From the NCBI GenBank assembly GCA_039602395.1, contig JBCNJP010000010.1:33443828-33507827 (forward strand): a stretch of DNA of 64,000 nt, in the 5' to 3' direction. Shown here piece by piece: positions 41,903 through 55,800 of the stretch (position 1 is its first letter; each line of letters starts with the position of its first letter). The position numbers and the translations under genes are program-made. The notes below the pieces were generated by a model that did not search any database, was not told the DNA's origin, and worked only from the letters and a program-made list of their open reading frames with translations. Origin of the DNA: Deinandra increscens subsp. villosa (lineage: Eukaryota > Streptophyta > Magnoliopsida > Asterales > Asteraceae).

Positions 41903-43961
41903 ACATTTTGGATAGACTATGGGTACCTAGCTTTAGAGACTTGAGAAGGCTAGTGTTTGATGAAGCCCACAAATCAAGTTATTCCATCCACCCAGGGATC
42001 CAACAAAATGTATGTATGAAGGGGTTAAACTGATGACCAAATCAAAAGGGAAAATCCAGACCTTAAAAAGGTACGTTGCGTAGTTATGTGACAGATTGTC
42101 ATCACGCAAGACAAACCTAAGCAATGGTTGAGACAACTATTTCCCAATCGCTGAGTTTCCTTATTGCAATAGATATAGTTCGAATATTCAAGCCGCCCAT
42201 TTTCGAAGGCTTGTATGGAAGAAAGTTTCATTCGCCCCTTCGCTGGACCGAAGCCAGTAACAGTCATCTGACTAGTCCATTGATAGTTCATGAAACTACT
42301 AAGGAGACCTTTCAATTTCTGAAAGCCATAGGTAATCTCCAAGAGAACTACGTTAACACTCGACGCGAACCCTTAGAATCTATAAGGGGGTTCAAAACCT
42401 TATAATGGATTCTGTCTTAGGCGGAGCTAACTAGGCCTAGAAAGCTAGGTATGCTTAAACCTCATCGGTCCCTTGAAATCCTGGAACGGATTGGACCAAT
42501 GGCCTACACACCCGTTTTTTCTAGAACCTATTGAGATCTTAGACTGTGAGACCAATAGACTGGAGTCAAACCGCATTTCCATTATTGTTATCATTAAGGA
42601 ATCCCGGTAATCAAAGAAGATTTCGTCCGGTAGCGAATCAATCTAAACTTTTCCATAAGCCATCTTGTCCCCGATACATTTCATTTTCCGACAAACTGAA
42701 AACTCAAGTATGAGCAAAGCTTAGGCTAATCATGTAAGGCAAATCACAATTGTGGGTGCACACATAATTGTAATTTGAACTGCATGAAAATCCTGGTAGA
42801 GCCCATTCGTGAGAAATCCTGACTTGTCCAGAAACCTTCGTACTCAAAACCTCGTTCATCCGTGTGTCAATCCTCATTCTTTTATCAGACTATTGAGATT
42901 TATCTGCCGACAATCGTCGCAAACCCTTATCCTTTAAGAAGGGTGACCGCGTCATATTAAAAGTGTCGCCTTGGAAAGGTGCCATCTGATTCGGCAAACG
43001 AGGAAAGCTTAACCCTCGTTACATTGGTCCATTTGAAATCATTGAGACAATCGGACCAGTAGCTTACCATTTACGCTTTCCCGTATAGCTATGCACTTTG
43101 CATGATGTCTTTTACAGTAGAAATCTTAAGAAATGCTTATCTGATGAAACGCTTGTCATTCCACTTGACGAAATTCAAGTTGACAAAATGCCTTGCATTA
43201 TTGAGGAACCTGTCAAGGTAATTGACCAAGACCTTACGAGAACGAAGCATAGCCGCATCCCCATTATCAAAGTGTGCTGGAACTCATGGCGAGGTCCAGA
43301 GTATACTTGGGAACCCGAGGACCAAATACGTCTGAAATATCCTCGTCCTATCGGAAACGTCACAAACAACCAGTGATCAAGAACTGAATTTCGGGACGAA
43401 ATTCTTCTAACTGGGGGAGAATGTGACACCTCGTCCAAAAACCCTAGGTCAAACCGTTTACCTTGACTTTTTAATTAAGTATTAATGTGCATTAACTGGT
43501 CTGATTACTGTTTAACTTGTTAATTACTGTGCATGACCGTTAACTGATGACGTAAACCTAATCCCGCGTTTGTACTAAAAGCGTATACCCGTAAAATGCA
43601 TAGAGATTTCATTTATTAATCATGGAATTTCAATAACAAGAAATTAAATATAAAATGAGTTTTTATATTTTATTCGGAACTGGAACTGGTGTCGTGCGTT
43701 TATATAACCGACACGGGAATCTGATAAGCGATCATATGTTTAAAACTATTCAGTTTTAAACAATCTGGACGGTCGAGCTTAAAACTGTTACGAACTGACA
43801 AAACTGAAAACTTTAACCGTAACCGTGCGAAAAACTGAAAAATATAACCTATTTCTGAAAAACTGATATAACCGACCTAAACAATTGTTTTTATGAAATA
43901 AAAACATCACAAGCTGAAATCGTTTGTCAAGACTTAAGCCAAACCTCAGCCGTTAACCCCA

Positions 43962-43988
43962 TTGGGCCCGACTTGGCCCAATAGGCCC
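43962..43988. promoter_or_regulatory. Cluster of TGGGCC/GGCCCA motifs in the LTR
   Basis: attgggcccgac, ttggcccaat and aggcccaat lie within 27 bp, with further gggcccg at 44091 and cggccca at 44131. In plants such site II-type motifs are bound by TCP factors in promoters of growth-related genes. A U3 enhancer role is inferred. The second LTR has the same cluster at 53403-53429. Confidence 0.5.
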
Positions 43989-46900
43989 AATAAGCCTAAA
44001 ATAATGAAACCGAGCCCGAAACCTTGACCCGTTACATAATCTTGATAAACCAAATAATCGTGGCAATCTGTAAACTCAACCGATGCGCAACGGGCCCGAG
44101 CCTCGAACCGGTGCCCCGTTTGGACCCGTGCGGCCCATAACCGACGAACCGACCCGATCCACTTTTCCTTTAAATATTTATGCCCAATATAAAGCCCAAA
44201 CCCAATGGGTTAATTTTAAACAAATGGACCCATCAACTTTGCAATTTTTATAAAAACTTGTTACCACCTTTTATTTTTATAAACATTACTCACCAACTTG
44301 TATAAGTTTTACACTTTTAATATTTATAAAAGTTATAATTTTCACCTTTGCCATCCCTTATATATTTTATAAAACTTACTCTACAAAAACCATTTTATAA
44401 AAACATGGCAATGTTTAATAAAAAAAAATGTCGCCTACACATTTAAATTTTATAAAAGTTTGGTAGGTGATATTCTTGGTAAGAAAGGGGGTTACTTGGC
44501 CAAGTTGGAGACCACACCGAGCTACTGCCACCATCACCCTCTCCCTCTTTCTGTTTCTCACGGCCACGAACCACCAGCCCCACCTTCCTCTTCTACTTTT
44601 CTTTTCTGCCGAGATCAACCACACCAACCACCACCACCACCGGGAACCACCATCAGCAACCACCACCCACCTTTACCTTTTATTCTCGGCAGCCAAGCAA
44701 CCACCCAAGCATCATCATTCCTCCTTTTCTTTTTCAGTAATCAACAGCAGCAACACCCACACGCCACCACCCTCTCCTTCTCCTTTTTCCGGTCACACAA
44801 CACCACCCGCCGCCACCCTACTGCAGCAGAACTGCTGCTGTGCTCACCGACCCCCGCCACAGCGCTCCACCTCCCTCTCTTTTCCCACCGTGAATAGCAA
44901 CAACCACCACAACTATCGCTACCATTGCTGTTGTGGCTGCTGCCACTGCTGTTACGCTCCTCTCTGCCGGAAACCGTTGCTGCCGGAGGTGCTGTGGTGC
45001 TCCCGCTGCCGCTGCTGTACCGCCACCGCCAACCGCTACCCGCACCGCCACCTTTCTCCATTTCTATCGGGTTCCATTCACCCTCGTTGTGAGTCCGTTA
45101 ACCGTTATCATTTACGTTTTTAATACGTTTTAAACGACCCGAACGAACCCCCGAGTCTTGACAAACGATCCTTTGAGAACCCGAGTTTTAACCAACTCAT
45201 ATTTCTTTTCTTTTATTTTCTTTAAAACCTTAATGTTCTAAGGTTTGAAAATGCATTTATGTAATGTTTTAATCCATGAAAATTAAGTTATATAACTTAC
45301 TAATCCAATATGATCATCTTATATTGCCTAACATAAAAATACTAGTTATGTGTTTAAAAGGAAAACCCATGGTTGATTTTACTAGCTTAATGGATTAAAA
45401 CGATCATTTGGTTAGTTGTGATGTTTAGTGACACTTATGGACTTAATTGGACATTAGGAGTGTTATATAAACTTTGGACATAAAATGATAGCTTAGAAAC
45501 CTTTAAATGAAATTATTATGGTTAACTTATTAATTTAGTAATTTTATAAAAATTACTTGGATTTTAAAACCATAAAATGACATCATGGAATTTATATATA
45601 AAATTGTCACATTTTATAAAAATATGATTTCTAAGAAAACAAGACTTAAAATGCTTGTTTTGGATTTTATAGAAAATAAAATGGATAAAAATGTATAAAT
45701 ATATTTTTATACAAAAATGATAAGGAGCATATTTGTGTCACTTGACATAAAAAGTATAAATCTTGGATTTTTTATATAAAAAGTGGAAAATGTTTTATGT
45801 TGGGAATTTTCTATAAAAAGTCTTTAATTTAAAACCCTAACTTTATTTGATAAATAAAGTTATTTAGAAATGATTTTATAAAAATAAAATCAAAAGACTT
45901 ATAGAAACTATGAAAAACATATTTTTGATTTTTTTAAATAAATCAAAATAATCAAAACGTTTTAACCGGATCAAATGTTTATTTTAAACGTTTGAAATTG
46001 AAACGAAATCTTTAAACGATTTAAAAATGTTTTACGACGTAACGAATCGTAAATAATAATTTTCAACAAATAATTATCCTTATGAGTTTAGAAACCCTAA
46101 TGTGAGTTAAACTCATCATGATTGTTAATATTAATTATTCTAATAATAATTATAATTATAATAACATGGAAACCCTAATTTTCCCTAACATAAGTTTAAT
46201 ATTAAAATAACCTTTAATATTAACCTACTTTTGTTTATTCATTAAATCGTTAACTTGTAATAATCTGATAAATTATTCCAACAAGTTAGAATAATTATTT
46301 CGATAATAATTATCAACTCTAGTTATATATATTATAAATTAACGCGATTAAATATTCAATCGATCGAACGAACTTAAAAATAATAATAAATATTATTATT
46401 TAAAACAATATTCAAGACTTAATTGAACTGATCTTCATGATACGTTATCGCATGTTCATTCCTTGTATTTATTTACATAAATGCCTTAATACGTGAACAT
46501 TCGTATTTGCTGATTTTGTAAACTGATTAACTAGCGGGTTTTCAAAACGCTACAAACGGGATTATACGTCAAGACTTGACCGGTATCATTTGGGTAACGT
46601 TCGATACTCAAATGATTATGTGGACCCTCATGCATGTTGTCTTATGTTTTATTAGGACCTTACTTGCTAGTTGCCACTCGGCAATTCGTCATTACCGCTG
46701 AATCATGTGAGTTTCACGGCCCCTTTTCTTTACAACTGTTTTACACTTATGGGGGAGAAATCATGAACTGATAAACTGCTTTTTACTTAATGTTATGGTT
46801 TACCTGTTAGCCGTATGACTACATGTTCCATTCTGTATCCCAAACAACTGGTACTTTATCGTTATCAACGTTAGTACAACTGAAATCCCACTATTAATTG

Positions 46901-47142
46901 AATTCGATTAGTTCTGCTCGAAACGATAACTAGTGAATAGATCTATTTGGGTTGACAACCCTGCCCAGATTGGTAGCTCCAATCCTGACTTCGTACATTG
47001 TCAAGGGGTACACGTCAATTATTCTCGCATGTTCGGTATTCTTGGGATAGAATGCTATGAGTGGGTAATCCGTTAGTATTCGAATTTGAGGTTCATGGTA
47101 GGATCTTACAACCACGACAGTAAACCAACGTAACATTTAAGT

Positions 47143-47230
47143 ATGCCGTAAACTGTTATCCCAACATGCCGTAAACTGTTATTCCAACATACCGTAAACT
47201 GTTATTCCAACACACTGTAAACTGTTTTTA
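47143..47230 (+). repeat. Tandem repeat, 4 units of about 25 bp, in the LTR
   Basis: Units of the form tgccgtaaactgttattccaaca, the last one diverged. The same array lies at 56584-56671 in the second LTR. Confidence 0.85.
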
Positions 47231-47597
47231 CAAACTTACCATAGAATCATAAACCTGTGAACCTCACCAACTTTATGTTGACCTTTTAAAACTCATGATT
47301 TCTCAGGTATCTAAGCTATTCATGGAAGACGTGCAAATGGGGCTTCACTGTAACTTTCGACCCTACTTCACCGGAGTCGTAGTCCTGACCTATCTTACAT
47401 AAACTGATTTATGATTTCAATATCAAACTAAGACTTTCATTCAAATGTAAGACATTATCATTTCACCACAACTTTCCGCTGCAACATAAATGGTATAATG
47501 TTTTAAATGACGTTTGAATTTAGTAGAAGTTGTTCTGTATATCTGCGACTATGATTCCGTCTCGCTCACACCCAAATCCGTTGACCGGGGTGTGACA

Positions 47598-48793
47598 GAT
47601 TGGTATCAGAGCCGTGGTTATAGCGAACTAGGTTAAACAAATAAACAAAAACCAAACCTGGACTATAACCCGCTCCGAAGCTACCATTTGCACGCAAGAC
47701 CAATTCCTTATCATATTGGTTACGTTAACTTATGCTTTACATATACGAGTTATTATTACTGCAACTGGTACATTTATATCTTTATTCTAGATACTGTTAT
47801 CATGTTACCAACTATGTTCTCTCCTGGAATATTATCGCAGAGATGACTCTCAAAAAGGTCATCTGCATATCTGATTCCTCTAGAAAAGACACAGTTGTGT
47901 CTGAGTACACACCTTCCCCTGAGGACCATGAACTGTCTAGCCTAGTGCGTGACATTCTCACCGTCGGTATTGTCCGACATTCCTCATTACCATCGAATTT
48001 TCTGAGACCATTGTGATCCCGTCTCTCAGAGGACTCATCGAACCACCCGATTCCCACCGTTTCTGCTGGCAGTACGGCCACTACTACTGGTGGCATGCCC
48101 GCAATGCCATGAGCAAGCCTTTGGAGTGATCAACGATGAGATCACTAGACTCCCCATCTGGACCGATCTGGCGACACTAGAGACCCGTCCAACCACCATG
48201 GAGCATCACCAGGCTTCCAGACTAGGTGTTATGGAGTCACGGCACGCTCGTATGAGTCGTGTCAACATGGCCTACACCGATCTGCGGTTGGCCAACGAGT
48301 CCCTCCAGACGAGAGTCGCTTACCTAGAGGAATTCCCTGGGCGAGTGTTCAGTTACATGAACCTCACTGCTCAGATCACCACCACCTTAACTATGCCCTC
48401 TGGATCCCCGCCACTCTAGATGGCTTGATTTAGAATCTTCTTGCAATGAAAAATATTTACTTATTTTGTTGCAATGGTACTGCGAACCCAGTACGAAGAC
48501 TTATCCTCTTTTGACTATCGTATATTCTACCAGTTAATATTGTTAATGGAAACTGGTGTTATGAATATGAGTATGATTTCCATGTTTATGATTGATGTTA
48601 TTACTGTTGGTGTCATTATATCATTCGCGTATGTAGTTCCCCTCTGCTTCCTGTTTCTTGGTCGTGCTTGGGCGCGTCAGGTTTTGGTATCATTGATGTA
48701 TGTCGTGACAGTTATTCTCGCACATGTAATAACCCCATTCACATATAATCTAGACTTTCCTTTAGTTTGACATTAATAACTTAAGGCGAAAGT
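47598..48793 (+). pseudogene. Leader and N-terminal gag-like frames of copy B
   Basis: About 1.2 kb between primer site and the MPPRR start, absent from copy A only because of the gap. Frame 47732-48016 contains MTLKKVICISDSS and a Ser/Pro/Glu-rich stretch. Frame 48090-48419 contains MEHHQASRLGVMESRHARMS and a Leu-heptad-like VNMAYTDLRLANESLQTRV, a likely short coiled coil. They look like pieces of one longer upstream frame broken near 48016. I do not recognise a named family. A hydrophobic 98-codon frame at 48474-48770 precedes gag and is not supported. Confidence 0.5.
47600..47612 (+). promoter_or_regulatory. Primer-binding site of copy B (tRNA-Met type)
   Basis: TGGTATCAGAGCC two bases after the LTR end: a full match to the usual initiator tRNA-Met site of plant retroelements. 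Confidence 0.93.
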
Positions 48794-51700
48794 ATGCCGC
48801 CTAGACGCCGAGCCACCAGAGACGCCTCACCTCCTCCGCCCTTGAGCGCTGCTGAAATCGAGGAACTGATTGCTCAATGGGTTGCTGAAGCCGTCACTAC
48901 TACTGCAACCCAACGTCACGCGGACGATGGGGCGCGCGGTAAGAACGAATTAACCAAGGTTAGAAAACACTAGACTACAATTGCACCAAATTATGTTCAA
49001 TGTTTTAACCTAACACTGTAAGCCCTCATGAATGTTCATAAAAGGACTTTATGAATTAAAGCCTACACCTTTTAGAGGTTCCGTGAGTTATTCACCCTGT
49101 CCGAAGAACCGTTACACCGTTACAACACCCCTATGCTCCAAAAGCAACCTACACCACACTCTCGATTGTGGTAATGTCTACTGTAACATCTACACGGTTA
49201 AAAGACATGTAGCACGCGATTGCCCAAATCACACATGCTACGGTTGCTGGGAAATTGACCATTACAAAAAGGGAATGCCCAAAGGTGAAGAATGAAGATG
49301 CTAACCATGCTAGGGGAAGAACTTTCGTGATCAATGTCGGAGACGCCGTCGTGACCCCAGCGACGAGTACGTTCCTGCTAGATAAGCATTATACCTCTGC
49401 TTTATTCGGTACTAGTGCCGATAGAAGCTTGTGTCTACCGATTTTAGTCAATTACTTGAAATCGCCCCTGTTTCCCTAGACACTAAGTTTGCATCGAAGT
49501 TGCAAATGGATTTTTGATAAAAACCAGAGTAATCTACCCAGACTACCCGCTGACCATTATTCCAGCATCGAATCAATGCCCATTGATTTATGAAGTTTCA
49601 ATGTAGTTATTGAAATGGATTGGTTAGCAAGGGACCATGCAGAAATTGTGTGTCATGAGAAAATGGTTTGAGTGCCGATAGCAGACGGTAACACTCTGAA
49701 CGTGCAAGGCGAGAAGAGTGGAGCCAAGCTAAATACCATATCTTGTATGAAGGCAGATAAATTCCTCCGCACGGGATGCCATGCCATCCTAGCTCATGTC
49801 ACTGAGAAGAAACCGAAAGAGAGCGCGTCGAAGACGTTCATATCGTCTGCGAACACCAGGAAGTCTTTCCAGAAGACTTTCCAGGCTTATCTCCAGCACG
49901 GCAAGTAGAGTTTCGCATCGACCTAACACCCGGAGCCGCCCCGTTGCCAGGTCCCCTTACCGACTGGCACTATCTGAAATGCGAGAGTTATCTAGCTAAC
50001 TGCAAGAGTTGCTAGATAAGAGCTTCAATTATCGAAGCCACTCCCCGTGGGGTGCTCCCGTTTTATTCGTGAAGAAGAATGATGGAACATTCAGGATGTG
50101 TATCGACTACCGAGAGTCGAACAAACAGACTGTGAAGAACCGTTACCCGCTTCCAAGGATCGATGACTTGTTTGATCAACTTCAAGGATCATACTTCCAT
50201 TCTAAGATCGATCTCAGGTCGGGGTACCACCAACTTCGAGTTAGAGATGATGATGTCTCAAAGACGGCGTTTAGAAAATGCCATAAGCATTACGAGTTCC
50301 TCGTTATGCCATTTGGATTAACTAACGCACCGACCGTATTCATGGACTTAATGAATCGCGTGTGCAAACAATACTTGGATAAATTTGTTATCGTGTTCAT
50401 CGACGATATTCTTATCTACTCACGTAGTAAGAAAGAACACGAGGAACACTTGAGGCTCATCTTAAAATTGCTGAAGAAAGAAGAGCTGTTCGCGAAATTC
50501 TCCAAATGTGATTTTTGGATTCGCGAAGTACACTTTCTGAGTCATGTGATCAACGACCACGATATTCACGTTGATCCGGCTAAGATTGAAGCAATCAAAG
50601 ATTAGAGTACTCCCACGACCCCAACCGAGATTCGACAATTCTTAGGTCTCGCTGGCTACTATCGCCGATTCATTGAAAATTTTTCCAAGATAGCCCAGCC
50701 CCTTACCACACTGACTCAGAAAGATAAGATGTACATCTGGGATGATAAAACTGAAACTGCCTTCCAGTTGTTGAAGCGAAAACCTTGCAATGCCCCAAAT
50801 CCTGTCCTTACTTGACGAAATCGACGATTTCGTTGTATACTATGATGTTTTGCATCAAGGCTTAGGTTGCGTACTGATGCAGCTTGAGAAAGTCATCGCT
50901 TACGCCTCTCGACAACTGAAGATTCATGAGAAGAATTACACGAATCGCGACTTAGAACTTGGAGCATTTGTCTTTGCCCTCGAAATCTGGAGGCACTACC
51001 TCTATGGGACTCGGTGCGTTATATTCACCGATCACAAGAGCCTCCAGCGCATCTTTAACCAAAAAGAGCTAAACATGAGCCGACGATGATGGTTGAACTG
51101 CTTAACGATTACGAATGTAAGATTCGTTATCACCCGGGAAAGGCTAACGTTGTAGCCGATGCTTTAAGCAGGAAGAAACATACCAAACCGTGTCGTGTTC
51201 AAACCTTAAGAATGACCATACGCTCGAATCTCACGTCACAATTTCGTTACGCTCAAATCGAAGCTCTTAAGCCTGTGAATCTGAAAATGAATGCTTGCGC
51301 GGCATGGAGAAACAACTGCTTGAAAAGCCTGATGGAACCATGAACATTTTGGATAGACTATGGGTACCTAGCTTTAGAGACTTGAGAAGGCTAGTGTTTG
51401 ATGAAGCCCACAAATCAAGTTATTCCATCCACCCAGGGATCCAACAAAATGTATGTATGAAGGGGTTAAACTGATGACCAAATCAAAAGGGAAAATCCAG
51501 ACCTTAAAAAGGTACGTTGCGTAGTTATGTGACAGATTGTCATCACGCAAGACAAACCTAAGCAATGGTTGAGACAACTATTTCCCAATCGCTGAGTTTC
51601 CTTATTGCAATAGATATAGTTCGAATATTCAAGCCGCCCATTTTCGAAGGCTTGTATGGAAGAAAGTTTCATTCGCCCCTTCGCTGGACCGAAGCCAGTA

Positions 51701-52862
51701 ACAGTCATCTGACTAGTCCATTGATAGTTCATGAAACTACTAAGGAGACCTTTCAATTTCTGAAAGCCATAGGTAATCTCCAAGAGAACTACGTTAACAC
51801 TCGACGCGAACCCTTAGAATCTATAAGGGGGTTCAAAACCTTATAATGGATTCTGTCTTAGGCGGAGCTAACTAGGCCTAGAAAGCTAGGTATGCTTAAA
51901 CCTCATCGGTCCCTTGAAATCCTGGAACGGATTGGACCAATGGCCTACACACCCGTTTTTTCTAGAACCTATTGAGATCTTAGACTGTGAGACCAATAGA
52001 CTGGAGTCAAACCGCATTTCCATTATTGTTATCATTAAGGAATCCCGGTAATCAAAGAAGATTTCGTCCGGTAGCGAATCAATCTAAACTTTTCCATAAG
52101 CCATCTTGTCCCCGATACATTTCATTTTCCGACAAACTGAAAACTCAAGTATGAGCAAAGCTTAGGCTAATCATGTAAGGCAAATCACAATTGTGGGTGC
52201 ACACATAATTGTAATTTGAACTGCATGAAAATCCTGGTAGAGCCCATTCGTGAGAAATCCTGACTTGTCCAGAAACCTTCGTACTCAAAACCTCGTTCAT
52301 CCGTGTGTCAATCCTCATTCTTTTATCAGACTATTGAGATTTATCTGCCGACAATCGTCGCAAACCCTTATCCTTTAAGAAGGGTGACCGCGTCATATTA
52401 AAAGTGTCGCCTTGGAAAGGTGCCATCTGATTCGGCAAACGAGGAAAGCTTAACCCTCGTTACATTGGTCCATTTGAAATCATTGAGACAATCGGACCAG
52501 TAGCTTACCATTTACGCTTTCCCGTATAGCTATGCACTTTGCATGATGTCTTTTACAGTAGAAATCTTAAGAAATGCTTATCTGATGAAACGCTTGTCAT
52601 TCCACTTGACGAAATTCAAGTTGACAAAATGCCTTGCATTATTGAGGAACCTGTCAAGGTAATTGACCAAGACCTTACGAGAACGAAGCATAGCCGCATC
52701 CCCATTATCAAAGTGTGCTGGAACTCATGGCGAGGTCCAGAGTATACTTGGGAACCCGAGGACCAAATACGTCTGAAATATCCTCGTCCTATCGGAAACG
52801 TCACAAACAACCAGTGATCAAGAACTGAATTTCGGGACGAAATTCTTCTAACTGGGGGAGAA
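48794..52862 (+). pseudogene. Chromovirus copy B gag-pol, heavily broken
   Basis: Same content and same lesions as copy A: gag start MPPRRRATRDAS at 48794 with its capsid core deleted, knuckle relics at 49212-49256, damaged protease, RT open at 50009-50605 with the same TAG, split RNase H (50790-51343), lost integrase centre, and tail at 52539-52817. I found only one base difference from copy A over the shared 4159 bp (39703/49144 region, silent). The purine tract is ctgggggagaa before 52863. Confidence 0.88.
50009..50605 (+). pseudogene. pol: Copy B reverse transcriptase fragment
   Basis: Identical in translation to the copy A fragment, with FIDDILIYS intact and the same TAG at 50603-50605. 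The active site is present but the domain lacks its thumb and RNase H in frame. Confidence 0.9.
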
Positions 52863-55800
52863 TGTGACACCTCGTCCAAAAACCCTAGGTCAAACCGTTT
52901 ACCTTGACTTTTTAATTAAGTATTAATGTGCATTAACTGGTCTGATTACTGTTTAACTTGTTAATTACTGTGCATGACCGTTAACTGATGACGTAAACCT
53001 AATCCCGCGTTTGTACTAAAAGCGTATACCCGTAAAATGCATAGAGATTTCATTTATTAATCATGGAATTTCAATAACAAGAAATTAAATATAAAATGAG
53101 TTTTTATATTTTATTCGGAACTGGAACTGGTGTCGTGCGTTTATATAACCGACACGGGAATCTGATAAGCGATCATATGTTTAAAACTATTCAGTTTTAA
53201 ACAATCTGGACGGTCGAGCTTAAAACTGTTACGAACTGACAAAACTGAAAACTTTAACCGTAACCGTGCGAAAAACTGAAAAATATAACCTATTTCTGAA
53301 AAACTGATATAACCGACCTAAACAATTGTTTTTATGAAATAAAAACATCACAAGCTGAAATCGTTTGTCAAGACTTAAGCCAAACCTCAGCCGTTAACCC
53401 CATTGGGCCCGACTTGGCCCAATAGGCCCAATAAGCCTAAAATAATGAAACCGAGCCCGAAACCTTGACCTGTTACATAATCTTGATAAACCAAATAATC
53501 GTGGCAATCTGTAAACTCAACCGATGCGCAACGGGCCCGAGCCTCGAACCGGTGCCCCATTTGGACCCGTGCGGCCCATAACCGACGAACCGACCCGATC
53601 CACTTTTCCTTTAAATGTTTATGCCCAATATAAAGCCCAAACCCAATGGGTTAATTTTAAACAAATGGACCCATCAACTTTGCAATTTTTATAAAAACTT
53701 GTTACCACCTTTTATTTTTATAAACATTACTCACCAACTTGTATAAGTTTTACACTTTTAATATTTATAAAAGTTATAATTTTCACCTTTGCCATCCCTT
53801 ATATATTTTATAAAACTTACTCTACAAAAACCATTTTATAAAAACATGGCAATGTTTAATAAAAAAAAATGTCGCCTACACATTTAAATTTTATAAAAGT
53901 TTGGTAGGTGATATTCTTGGTAAGAAAGGGGGTTACTTGGCCAAGTTGGAGACCACACCGAGCTACTGCCACCATCACCCTCTCCCTCTTTCTGTTTCTC
54001 ACGGCCACGAACCACCAGCCCCACCTTCCTCTTCTACTTTTCTTTTCTGCCGAGATCAACCACACCAGCCACCACCACCACCGGGAACCACCATCAGCAA
54101 CCACCACCCACCTTTACCTTTTATTCTCGGCAGCCAAGCAACCACCCAAGCATCATCATTCCTCCTTTTCTTTTTCGGTAATCAACAGCAGCAACACCCA
54201 CACGCCACCACCCTCTCCTTCTCCTTTTTCCGGTCACACAACACCACCCGCCGCCACCCTACTGCAGCAGAACTGCTGCTGTGCTCACCGACCCCCGCCA
54301 CAGCGCTCCACCTCCCTCTCTTTTCCCACCGTGAATAGCAACAACCACCACAACTATCGCTACCGTTGCTGTTGTGGCTGCTGCCACTGCTGTTGCGCTC
54401 CTCTCTGCCGGAAACCGTTGCTGCCGGAGGTGCTGTGGTGCTCCCGCTGCCGCTGCTGTACCGCCACCGCCAACCGCTACCCGCACCGCCACCTTTCTCC
54501 ATTTCTATCGGGTTCCATTCACCCTCGTTGTGAGTCCGTTAACCGTTATCATTTACGTTTTTAATACGTTTTAAACGACCCGAACGAACCCTCGAGTCTT
54601 GACAAACGATCCTTTGAGAACCCGAGTTTTAACCAACTCATATTTCTTTTCTTTTATTTTCTTTAAAACCTTAATGTTCTAAGGTTTGAAAATGCATTTA
54701 TGTAATGTTTTAATCCATGAAAATTAAGTTATATAACTTACTAATCCAATATGATCATCTTATATTGCCTAACATAAAAATACTAGTTATGTGTTTAAAA
54801 GGAAAACCCATGGTTGATTTTACTAGCTTAATGGATTAAAACGATCATTTGGTTAGTTGTGATGTTTAGTGACACTTATGGACTTAATTGGACATTAGGA
54901 GTGTTATATAAACTTTGGACATAAAATGATAGCTTAGAAACCTTTAAATGAAATTATTATGGTTAACTTATTAATTTAGTAATTTTATAAAAATTACTTG
55001 GATTTTAAAACCATAAAATGACATCATGGAATTTATATATAAAATTGTCACATTTTATAAAAATATGATTTCTAAGAAAACAAGACTTAAAATGCTTGTT
55101 TTGGATTTTATAGAAAATAAAATGGATAAAAATGTATAAATATATTTTTATACAAAAATGATAAGGAGCATATTTGTGTCACTTGACATAAAAAGTATAA
55201 ATCTTGGATTTTTTATACAAAAAGTGGAAAATGTTTTATGTTGGGAATTTTCTATAAAAAGTCTTTAATTTAAAACCCTAACTTTATTTGATAAATAAAG
55301 TTATTTAGAAATGATTTTATAAAAATAAAATCAAAAGACTTATAGAAACTATGAAAAACATATTTTTGATTTTTTTAAATAAATCAAAATAATCAAAACG
55401 TTTTAACCGGATCAAATGTTTATTTTAAACGTTTGAAATTGAAACGAAATCTTTAAACGATTTAAAAATGTTTTACGACGTAACGAATCGTAAATAATAA
55501 TTTTCAACAAATAATTATCCTTATGAGTTTAGAAACCCTAATGTGAGTTAAACTCATCATGATTGTTAATATTAATTATTCTAATAATAATTATAATTAT
55601 AATAACATGGAAACCCTAATTTTCCCTAACATAAGTTTAATATTAAAATAACCTTTAATATTAACCTACTTATGTTTATTCATTAAATCGTTAACTTGTA
55701 ATAATCTGATAAATTATTCCAACAAGTTAGAATAATTATTTCGATAATAATTATCAACTCTAGTTATATATATTATAAATTAACGCGATTAAATATTCAA

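Larger units (their letters stand above)
39263..43421 (+). pseudogene. Chromovirus copy A internal region: gag-pol, heavily broken
   Basis: Gag begins MPPRRRATRDASPPPP at 39353 but its central capsid part is missing. Zinc-knuckle relics (HVARDCPNHTCYGC) lie at 39771-39815. The protease site is damaged (ALFGTSADRSL, where DTGADRSF is usual). RT is open at 40568-41164 and ends in a TAG in place of a Trp codon. RNase H is in pieces at 41349-41902 (TDHKSLQRIF, YHPGKANVVADALSRK). Integrase is mostly gone between 41903 and 42990. The tail survives as HDVFYSRNLKKC, PIIKVCWNSWRGPEYTWEPED at 43098-43376. The purine tract ctgggggagaa ends at 43421. It cannot make a working protein set. Confidence 0.88.
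39263..47597 (+). mobile_element. Chromovirus copy A, partial: internal region plus shared LTR
   Basis: Starts at the gap edge at a point equal to 48704 of copy B and runs through the internal region to its 3' LTR (43422-47597). That LTR is also the 5' LTR of copy B, because a primer site follows it directly. Copies A and B are offset by exactly 9441 bp. Confidence 0.88.
43422..47597 (+). repeat. Long LTR of the chromovirus, first copy (4176 bp), shared by copies A and B
   Basis: Starts TGTGACACCTCG after the purine tract and ends GGGGTGTGACA, followed two bases later by the tRNA-Met primer site. It holds a cluster of TGGGCC/GGCCCA motifs at 43962-43988 and a TATA-like tataaag at 44188. A CCACC-rich stretch at 44520-45060 resembles a plant leader. 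An AT-rich half and a tandem repeat at 47143-47230 follow. The 145- and 218-codon frames over the CCACC stretch are low-complexity His/Pro/Thr and I do not support them as genes. Confidence 0.92.

Noticed and set aside
44467..45123. 145- and 218-codon frames in the long LTR (repeated at 53901-54564)
   Set aside because: Low-complexity His/Pro/Thr/Ser translations of a CCACC-rich stretch, overlapping in two frames, with no family resemblance.
48474..48770. 98-codon hydrophobic frame before gag in copy B, possible envelope-like protein
   Set aside because: Hydrophobic because of T-rich sequence, in the wrong place for an envelope gene, no signal peptide or known motif, and the element is a chromovirus.
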